Below, piece by piece: positions 1 through 4,760 of a DNA stretch of 5,558 bases. Below the pieces are notes generated by a model. That model searched no databases. It saw only the letters and a list, made by a program, of their open reading frames with translations, and was not told the origin of the DNA. Every line of letters begins with the position of its first letter. Position 1 is the stretch's first letter. The position numbers and the translations under genes are program-made. The stretch lies in contig JALHDH010000145.1 in NCBI GenBank assembly GCA_022839105.1, positions 1 to 5,558 of the forward strand, given 5' to 3'. Source of the stretch: a bacterium. Lineage in GTDB: Bacteria; Vulcanimicrobiota; Xenobia; Xenobiales; Xenobiaceae.

Positions 1-522
1 CTGGGCCGCAGGCAGGTTCAGCTCGCCCTGCTGCTGGAACATCTTCTTGACGTCGTCGGTGATGTCGGGCACCCCATAGACGACGATCCGCTTGTCCAGC
101 ACGACGGTCAGACCCTTGCTGCGCGCCACCGTGGCCACCGCGGCCTCGGCCTTGGTCTGCAGGGGGTTGAGGATCTGGTTGCGCTTCTGCTGGACCTCCA
201 ACTGAAGCTTGCGGTACAGGTTGGAGCGCTCCGCCTCCGCGCCTGCTTTCCCCTGTTGCGCCTTGACGGCCGCTTCGAACTCGGTCTTCTTCTGGTTGCC
301 GAATTCTTCGATCTGCTTCTCGGCGTTCTTGAACTCGTCCAGGGTGAAGATGACCTCCCGGTCAATGGCACCGACCTTCTTGGCCGGCGAGCCGAAGAGC
401 CCAGGGTCCATCACGGCCCAGGTTCCGACCGCGAGGGCCACCAGCAGGACCACGCCGCCGAGGATCAGGGGCAGCTTGCTCTTGCCGCCGCCCTCGTTGG
501 GACCAATCTCGTTCTCGGACAT
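1..522 (-). CDS. OmpH/Skp-like periplasmic chaperone, membrane-anchored, 3' end cut by the window
   Basis: The reading frame opens at an ATG (520-522) and stays open for 174 codons to the window edge, so the C-terminus is missing. Residues 1-16 are hydrophilic (MSENEIGPNEGGGKSK). Residues 17-37 form one hydrophobic segment (LPLILGGVVLLVALAVGTWAV) with no clear Ala-X-Ala cleavage site, which suggests an uncleaved inner-membrane anchor. A short beta-type start follows (VGAIDREVIF, about 50-59). Next comes a long charged, Gln/Lys/Glu-rich helical region (about 62-135) typical of the Skp coiled-coil arms. The closing motif is LTVVLDKRIVVYGVPDITDDV (about 139-159), a hallmark of the OmpH family (established knowledge). 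Skp-type proteins hold unfolded outer-membrane proteins in the periplasm. Its position downstream of bamA on the same strand agrees with this. Family assignment is firm; the anchored topology is inferred from sequence only. Confidence 0.88.
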   Translation of the reverse strand, partial: MSENEIGPNEGGGKSKLPLILGGVVLLVALAVGTWAVMDPGLFGSPAKKVGAIDREVIFTLDEFKNAEKQIEEFGNQKKTEFEAAVKAQQGKAGAEAERSNLYRKLQLEVQQKRNQILNPLQTKAEAAVATVARSKGLTVVLDKRIVVYGVPDITDDVKKMFQQQGELNLPAAQ

Positions 523-530
523 GTGAAAAC

Positions 531-582
531 GAACCTCCTCGTGGTTCAGACGCCGTGAGTCGGCGCCTGGAACGCTGCCAGG
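531..582 (-). repeat. Cluster of inverted repeats in the ompH leader
   Basis: Three potential hairpins occur in the RNA leading into ompH. The first is GAACC/GGTTC (531-547), with the 7-nt loop ACGAGGA carrying much of the Shine-Dalgarno. The second has CGCCG/CGGCG arms (551-565), extendable to 7 bp with one G-U pair (549-567). The third is CCTGG/CCAGG (566-582), which overlaps the second, so those two are mutually exclusive. The arms are short and the region is G+C-rich, so some may be chance. No U-tract follows, so these are not intrinsic terminators. Confidence 0.4.
533..540 (-). promoter_or_regulatory. Ribosome binding site of the ompH-like gene
   Basis: The minus strand reads GAGGAGGT, a near-ideal Shine-Dalgarno sequence, 10 nt before the ATG at 522. 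This fixes the start codon. It lies within an inverted repeat (GAACC...GGTTC, 531-547) that could fold over part of it. Confidence 0.8.
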
Positions 583-643
583 ACCAGGGCCTTCCTCTTC
601 ACATGGACGGGGGTCTCCCGTGGCCGGCCCTGGCCCTGATCCT

Positions 644-662
644 GCCCGGCCGCGGCGCGGGC
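644..662. repeat. G+C-rich inverted repeat in the bamA-ompH gap
   Basis: GCCCG and CGGGC arms of 5 bp are separated by 9 nt. Neither strand has a following T-run, so terminator function is not supported. The high G+C content makes a chance origin quite possible. Confidence 0.25.
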
Positions 663-769
663 CGAGGCTCAGGAGTCAGCGTTCATTCTGTCTTGATGTG
701 ACGAACCAGTTGTATCCGACGGGTTAACTTCTTCTTCCGGAGGCCTCAGGAGCGTCCCTCTGTTTCGAC

Positions 770-3331
770 TCAGAAGGACTGGCCGATGCCGATGCTGGAG
801 CGCGAACCATCCTGGCCGAAGGCGTAGTCGATCCGGATCACGCCCAGGCCCAGGGTGGGGAAGACGATCCGCAGGCCGATGCCGGCGTCGGTATAGAGCT
901 TGTTGGTGGTATACCCCGGGAACCAGGCGTTGCCCGCATCGGCGAAGACCGCCCCGCTGAGCATCTTGATGTTGGCGATGGGGAAGCGGTACTCGGCGTT
1001 GAGCAGGATCAGGTGCGTCCCGAAGTAGGAGTTGTCGCGATAGGCCCGCATGGTGTCGGTGCCGCCGGCGTAGAAGTACTCCGAGGCCGGAGCCTTGTTG
1101 CCCACCGCCCCGTACATGGCGCGCATCGCCAAGGTCGAGCGCTCGGACAAAGGCAGGTAGTAGCGACCCTCCAAGAGCAGCTTGGTGTAATCGTAGTCCC
1201 CACCCAGAAAGCCGCCGGCAAAGGCCAGCGAGGCGTTCCCGAAGGCCCCGGAATGGGGGTTGAAGACGTCGTCGCGGGTATCATAGAGGCTGGCCACACC
1301 GACGCTGTTCAGGTCGCCCTTGCCCATTCCGACGGGCATGTACTGCGAGTCGGAGTCCATCGACAGGTCGATGGTTTCCCGGCGCAGGTTGACGAAGCCC
1401 CGGAAGTCGTCGGTGAAGGGATGCCCGTAGGTCAAGGTGCCGCCGTAGACCTTCTGCTCATACAGCGAGAAGGTGCCCGAGGGGGCTCCCAGCACGGCCT
1501 GCTGGAGATTGTCGACCTTGCTGTAGTACAGCGAGACGCCGATGGAGTCCTGGGCCTTGTTGATGGCCGGGTCATAATAGGAGAGCCCGTAGGTTCCCAG
1601 GTTGGCGCCCTGCTGGAGGTTGATCGAGGCGGACTTGCCCTCGCCGAAGAGGTTCCGATCCGAGTAGGACAGGGTTCCCGTGACTCCGGCCCGCACGGCT
1701 CCAGAGCCTCCACCGGCGTAACCGACGCCGATGGTGGCCAGGCCCGTCTTCTGCTCTTCCACCTTCAGGACCAGGATCACCTTCCCGGCTTCCGAGCCCG
1801 GCTCGATCTCCGGCTCCACCTTCTTGAAGTAGCCCAGGTTGTTCAGGCGCTCGAGGTCGCGCTGCAGCTTCTTGCGCTGCAGGACCTCGCCCGGACGGGT
1901 CCGGACGTTCCGGGTGATGGTCTCGGTCTTGGTGCGGGTATTGCCCTCGACCCGGACCTCCTCGAGCTCGGCCTCGACCACGTTCAGGGTCACCAGGCCG
2001 GTCTCGGCGTCCAGGCTGGGGCGGATGGTGTCCAGGATATAGTCGTTCTTCTCATACAGGGCCGAGATCCGCTCGGAATCCTCGCGCAGGACGTTGCGGT
2101 TGAAAAGATCGCCGGGGGCGGTCTTGACCAGCTCGCGGACCTTGTGCTCAGGGAAGACCGTAACGCCCTTGATCTCGATGTTCTTGACGGCCATCCCGTC
2201 GGTCAGGCGGATGAGGAGCCGGCCCTCGGTGAAGTCCAGCTCGGTGACGTGGGTCGGCGTCAGGAGATAGCCGAGATCCTCGTTGTAGTACTTGTTGATG
2301 TTCTGCAGGTCGGCGTGCAGGACCCGGGTATTGAGGGTCTGTCCGACCTCGGTGTCCATCAGCTCGGCGATCTTCTCGGTCGACACCACCTCGTTGCCGG
2401 TGATCTCGATGCTGGTCACCACGGGATTCTCCAGGACCCGGAAGACCAGGCGCACGCCACCCGGCGCATAGCGCGTGTCCAGACGCACGTCGGTGAAGTA
2501 GCCGATATCGAAGATCGCCTGCATGTCCCGCCGGATCCGCGGCTCGAGCAGAGGATCGCCGATCCGCGTCGAGACCACCTGAAGCACCTCGTCGGTCGGA
2601 ACCTTCTGGTTGCCCTCGATCTCGATGCTGACCACCCTGGGAAGCTGCTCCTCGGCAGGAGCGGCCGTCGGGGCAGACGGGGCAGGGGGAGCGCCGGCCG
2701 GGGTGCCCGGCTGGGAGGGGAAACGATTGGCGGGCAGTTCGCCCTCGGCGAAGCGGGCGGAGATGGCGACGTAGCCCCCCTCGACCACCTCGTAAAGGAC
2801 CGAGACCCGGTCTCCAGCCTTCAGGCCTTCCACCACCTGGCTGTGCTCGTCGGTGGCGAACTCCAGGGTCAGATCCTCGCCTTGCGGCCCCTGGCCGCGA
2901 ACCCGCAGACGGCCTTCCTCATGGGATTCCAGCGTGCCCGCGAAGAGGTAGGGCGAGGTGGCCGTCGAGGGCTCCCGGGAATCGGGGGCAGCGGGGGCTG
3001 ACTCCCGCGCGGGGGTCGTCTCGGCAGCCGGAGTGGATTCTGCGGCAGGCGACGTCTCGGCAGCCGGAGTGGATTCTGCGGCAGGCGACGTCTCGGCAGC
3101 GCTCTGCGAGTCGGGCGCCGGGGTCGACTCGGCGACCGGCTCCGTCTCGGCAGCCGGGTCCGACTCGGCAGCAGCCTGCGAGTCGGCCGGGGCGACAGCC
3201 TCGGGGGCCGAAGTCGCCTCCTCCCCGGTCGGGGGCAATTCGGATGCCTCCAGCGACCATGCCGGTTGGGGAATCACGAGACTCCCCAGCAGCATCGTCA
3301 CCACCAGCATCAAGGACAGTGCCTTCCTCAT
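770..3331 (-). CDS. bamA: BamA/Omp85 outer-membrane protein assembly factor, 853 aa, with N-terminal extension
   Basis: This protein folds and inserts beta-barrel proteins into the outer membrane. Residues 1-26 are a signal peptide (MRKALSLMLVV... ending AWS). Residues 27-124 are a low-complexity Ala/Glu/Pro/Ser/Thr linker with 12-residue repeats. Residues about 125-195 are a small, probably beta-rich extra domain (GTLESHEEGRLRVRG...GLKAGDRVSVLYEVVEGGYVA), and 205-230 a second Pro/Ala linker. Four POTRA domains follow, at about 232-304, 305-382, 383-456 and 457-528, with typical openings (VVSIEIEGNQKV, TSIEITGNEVV, KNIEIKGVTVF, EEVRVEGNTRT) and GYF motifs. The barrel spans about 530-853, with DTRDDVFNPHSG at 684-695 and GGTDTMRAY at 756-764. 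It ends in Phe, as outer-membrane proteins usually do. The MRAY replaces the usual VRGF/Y loop-6 motif, keeping the Arg. The start is supported by the signal peptide and a GGAGGG site. Four POTRAs differ from the five of proteobacterial BamA. TamA is less likely given the POTRA count and the ompH neighbour. Confidence 0.93.
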   Translation of the reverse strand: MRKALSLMLVVTMLLGSLVIPQPAWSLEASELPPTGEEATSAPEAVAPADSQAAAESDPAAETEPVAESTPAPDSQSAAETSPAAESTPAAETSPAAESTPAAETTPARESAPAAPDSREPSTATSPYLFAGTLESHEEGRLRVRGQGPQGEDLTLEFATDEHSQVVEGLKAGDRVSVLYEVVEGGYVAISARFAEGELPANRFPSQPGTPAGAPPAPSAPTAAPAEEQLPRVVSIEIEGNQKVPTDEVLQVVSTRIGDPLLEPRIRRDMQAIFDIGYFTDVRLDTRYAPGGVRLVFRVLENPVVTSIEITGNEVVSTEKIAELMDTEVGQTLNTRVLHADLQNINKYYNEDLGYLLTPTHVTELDFTEGRLLIRLTDGMAVKNIEIKGVTVFPEHKVRELVKTAPGDLFNRNVLREDSERISALYEKNDYILDTIRPSLDAETGLVTLNVVEAELEEVRVEGNTRTKTETITRNVRTRPGEVLQRKKLQRDLERLNNLGYFKKVEPEIEPGSEAGKVILVLKVEEQKTGLATIGVGYAGGGSGAVRAGVTGTLSYSDRNLFGEGKSASINLQQGANLGTYGLSYYDPAINKAQDSIGVSLYYSKVDNLQQAVLGAPSGTFSLYEQKVYGGTLTYGHPFTDDFRGFVNLRRETIDLSMDSDSQYMPVGMGKGDLNSVGVASLYDTRDDVFNPHSGAFGNASLAFAGGFLGGDYDYTKLLLEGRYYLPLSERSTLAMRAMYGAVGNKAPASEYFYAGGTDTMRAYRDNSYFGTHLILLNAEYRFPIANIKMLSGAVFADAGNAWFPGYTTNKLYTDAGIGLRIVFPTLGLGVIRIDYAFGQDGSRSSIGIGQSF
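3018..3100 (-). repeat. Exact 36-bp tandem repeat inside bamA
   Basis: Two identical 36-bp copies (3018-3053 and 3054-3089) are followed by the first 11 bp of a third (3090-3100). Each copy adds 12 residues to the BamA linker, with unit SPAAESTPAAET. The unit keeps the frame, so gain or loss of copies would change only linker length. Degenerate versions of the same AAES/AAET-P motif continue on both sides in the protein (about residues 53-112). Confidence 0.95.
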
Positions 3332-3335
3332 TCAG

Positions 3336-3341
3336 CCCTCC
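3336..3341 (-). promoter_or_regulatory. Ribosome binding site of bamA
   Basis: The minus strand reads GGAGGG 4 nt before the ATG at 3331 (6 nt if GGAG is taken as the core). It supports this start together with the signal peptide that begins there. Confidence 0.7.
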
Positions 3342-3374
3342 AAGACCAGCACGCCGCGGGAAAATTCTTCAAGT

Positions 3375-3387
3375 CCGGAAAATCCGG
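3375..3387. repeat. Palindrome CCGGAAAATCCGG in the bamA leader
   Basis: Five-bp arms CCGGA and TCCGG flank an AAA centre. It lies about 45 bp upstream of the bamA start codon, downstream of the predicted promoter. It could be an operator or a short leader hairpin. GGAAAAT also occurs just before it (from 3359), giving a partial direct repeat. Confidence 0.4.
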
Positions 3388-3441
3388 TGCCTTTTCGTCG
3401 GCCGACAGGGGGGTCCTGCCGAGCCCACCCGGTTCAGGGTC

Positions 3442-3457
3442 TGCCCATTCTAGGGCA
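3442..3457. repeat. Interrupted palindrome centred on the bamA -10 box
   Basis: TGCCC-ATTCTA-GGGCA: 5-bp arms with the bamA -10 hexamer exactly as the 6-bp centre. A protein bound here would block the promoter, so it is a possible operator. The arms are short and G+C-rich. Confidence 0.35.
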
Positions 3458-3475
3458 CCCCGGAGGGCCCGGCAA
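3447..3475 (-). promoter_or_regulatory. Predicted sigma70-type promoter of bamA
   Basis: On the minus strand, TTGCCG (3470-3475; 4 of 6 matches to TTGACA) and TAGAAT (3447-3452; 5 of 6 matches to TATAAT) are separated by exactly 17 bp. Transcription would begin near 3440, leaving a leader of about 110 nt. It is the best promoter match I found in the window and stands out in G+C-rich surroundings. The call rests on consensus matching alone. Confidence 0.6.
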
Positions 3476-3489
3476 GCCCGAACAGGGCT
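3475..3489. repeat. Interrupted palindrome next to the bamA -35 box
   Basis: AGCCC-GAACA-GGGCT: 5-bp arms that share a GCCC...GGGC core with the palindrome over the -10 box. The two centres are about 32-33 bp apart, close to three helical turns. It touches the last base of the -35 hexamer. Confidence 0.35.
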
Positions 3490-3499
3490 CCGGGACGCG

Positions 3500-3514
3500 C
3501 CTGGAGCCTCCAGG
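3500..3514. repeat. 15-bp palindrome CCTGGAGCCTCCAGG in the divergent region
   Basis: Perfect 7-bp arms (CCTGGAG and CTCCAGG) around a single central base, between the bamA promoter and the propeller start. It is the longest-armed dyad I found in this intergenic region and is well placed for a regulator acting on either gene. Confidence 0.45.
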
Positions 3515-3532
3515 AGCGGCGCGGGAGAGCGC

Positions 3533-3537
3533 GAAGG
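3533..3537 (+). promoter_or_regulatory. Ribosome binding site of the propeller gene
   Basis: GAAGG lies 8 nt before the GTG at 3546. With the signal peptide that begins at that GTG, it decides the start. The open frame itself runs much further upstream into the antisense of bamA, where no such signals accompany it. Confidence 0.6.
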
Positions 3538-3545
3538 CCTCCCAG

Positions 3546-4760
3546 GTGCCTCGACTGCCGTTCGCCTGCCTGCTGCTCGCGCTGGCCTTCCTGGGCCAGG
3601 CGGCCCGGGCCGATCTCCCCTCCCCCGCCCTGCTTTGGGAGGCCCGCTTCCCCTGGCCCATCCACTGGATCGTCACCAGCGAGGGCGGGATCACCCTGAT
3701 CGGCTCAGACCACGGATCGACCCTCCAGGCCCACGACGCGTTGCGCGGCACGCGGCTCTGGAGGCGGGGCCTGCGGGCCGGCCTGTGGACCCCTCCGGCC
3801 CTGCGAGGGAACCGCCTCTTCCTCTCGCCCCACGACCAGTCGCTCTTGAGCCTGCGCGTCGAGACCGGCGAGTTCCTCTGGCGACTGGGCCCTCGCTTCC
3901 CGGAGGGTTCCCCCCGCCTGCCCGGGGTCTCGCCTCCCTTGAACCGGGCCGCCCCGGTGCCGCTGACCGAAGAGATCGCCACCGTCTCGCTGGACGGGCA
4001 GGTCTCGGTCCTGAGTTCCTCCGGGGCGATCCTGCGCCAGGTCGACCTGCAGCCCGGCCGGTTCCACCCCGACGGGTTCTGGGCCAACCCCGTGGCCCTG
4101 GATGGCATCCTCTATGCCGGAACCACGCACGGCAACCTGTGGCGGGTCCCCCTGCAGACCCTCGACGGGGCTCGGAAGCTCACCCTGGAGGCCCCGGCCG
4201 GGCGAAACCTGGGCCAGGCCAGCCTGGAGGTCCGGGCCCCGCTGGTGGCCAGCAGCAACCGGATCCTGGTGGCCACGATGGATGGCACCTTGCGGGGCTT
4301 CGAACCCCGCCCGCTCCGACTCATTCCCTCCTGGACCACTGCGCTGGGCCCGCCAGGAGTCTACCAGGCCACCGGCCATGGGAGGGCCCTGGCCGGGCCC
4401 GTCCTGGCGCCGGAGGAGACCCGGGTCTACGTGGCCCTGAGAGACCTCGTCGTGGCCTTGAGCCCCGACAAGGGCGAGGTGGTCTGGGAGCGCCCCCTGG
4501 ACGAGAGGGCCCAGACCCCCCCGGCCTGCTGGCGGGACCTGCTGCTCGTCGGACTCGAGACCGCGCGCCTGCTCATCCTGGATCGCTCCACGGGCGAGCC
4601 CCGTGAAAGCCTGGAACTGCCGGGCCCGCCCACGGCCGGACCCGAAGTCTGGGGAGACCTGGTCACCCTGGGCTTCGCCGACGGGACGATCCGCTGTTAC
4701 GACCTGTCGGCCTGGGCCAGGGCCTCCAACAATCCGGCCGCCATCCGGATTCCCCGATAG
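3546..4760 (+). CDS. Secreted PQQ-type beta-propeller protein, 404 aa; possible BamB-like factor
   Basis: I place the start at GTG 3546. It gives a signal peptide directly (MPRLPFACLLLALAFLGQAA, cleavage likely after ARA at residue 22) and has a ribosome binding site 8 nt upstream. The mature part, from about residue 31 to 395, consists of repeating short blades of PQQ-enzyme/WD40-like type. Examples are HGSTLQAHDALRGTRLWRRG (56-75), QSLLSLRVETGEFLWRLG (98-115), DGQVSVLSSSGAILRQVDL (150-168), HGNLWRVPLQTLDG (195-208), DGTLRGFEP (246-254), DLVVALSPDKGEVVWERPL (300-318), ARLLILDRSTGEPRESLEL (340-358) and DGTIRCYDLSAW (379-390), about eight blades. BamB of the BAM complex is an eight-bladed propeller of similar size, and bamA lies divergently next door. 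The Cys at residue 8 is too early for a lipobox, so it should be soluble and periplasmic. A PQQ-dependent enzyme is unlikely at this length. The fold is well supported; the BamB-like role is a guess. Confidence 0.82.
   Translation: MPRLPFACLLLALAFLGQAARADLPSPALLWEARFPWPIHWIVTSEGGITLIGSDHGSTLQAHDALRGTRLWRRGLRAGLWTPPALRGNRLFLSPHDQSLLSLRVETGEFLWRLGPRFPEGSPRLPGVSPPLNRAAPVPLTEEIATVSLDGQVSVLSSSGAILRQVDLQPGRFHPDGFWANPVALDGILYAGTTHGNLWRVPLQTLDGARKLTLEAPAGRNLGQASLEVRAPLVASSNRILVATMDGTLRGFEPRPLRLIPSWTTALGPPGVYQATGHGRALAGPVLAPEETRVYVALRDLVVALSPDKGEVVWERPLDERAQTPPACWRDLLLVGLETARLLILDRSTGEPRESLELPGPPTAGPEVWGDLVTLGFADGTIRCYDLSAWARASNNPAAIRIPR

Larger units (their letters stand above)
523..769. other. Intergenic region between bamA and the ompH-like gene
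   Basis: These 247 bp separate the bamA stop from the ompH-like start. I found no credible ORF; the only minus-strand ATG frames end within a few codons. The ompH-proximal half is very G+C-rich and holds several inverted repeats. The bamA-proximal part (about 680-740) is the most A+T-rich stretch and the likeliest place for a separate ompH promoter, but no convincing -35/-10 pair stands out. I see no hairpin plus U-tract terminator after bamA, so read-through from bamA is possible. Confidence 0.6.
3332..3545. other. Divergent intergenic region between bamA and the propeller gene
   Basis: These 214 bp hold the control signals of two divergent genes. For bamA there is a good sigma70-like promoter (3447-3475) and a leader of about 110 nt. 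Interrupted palindromes lie at 3375-3387, 3442-3457, 3475-3489 and 3500-3514. For the plus-strand gene I found only a ribosome binding site and no convincing promoter hexamers. Confidence 0.6.

Noticed and set aside
209..558. Plus-strand frames of about 100 codons opposite the ompH-like gene
   Set aside because: They are antisense shadows of the OmpH-family frame and show no motif.
680..740. A separate promoter for the ompH-like gene
   Set aside because: The stretch is relatively A+T-rich, but no -35/-10 pair with acceptable spacing matched well. CAGAAT has only a very poor -35 partner 17 bp away.
1013..3001. A 662-codon plus-strand open frame antisense to bamA
   Set aside because: It lies entirely opposite the clearly real bamA. 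Its translation is a low-complexity Val/Gly/Asp/Leu-rich sequence with no recognisable domain. Such long shadow frames are expected opposite genes in G+C-rich DNA.
2958..3545. N-terminal extension of the propeller frame back to 2958
   Set aside because: It would overlap bamA in antisense over the linker repeats. The signal peptide and ribosome binding site both place the start at GTG 3546.
3560..3572. Cys at residue 8 of the propeller protein as a lipobox
   Set aside because: It precedes the hydrophobic core of the signal peptide instead of following it, so it cannot be a lipoprotein processing site.
3266..4606. A 446-codon plus-strand frame overlapping the propeller gene
   Set aside because: It is Pro/Arg/Gly/Ala-rich with no signal peptide or motif, and is a shadow of the propeller frame.
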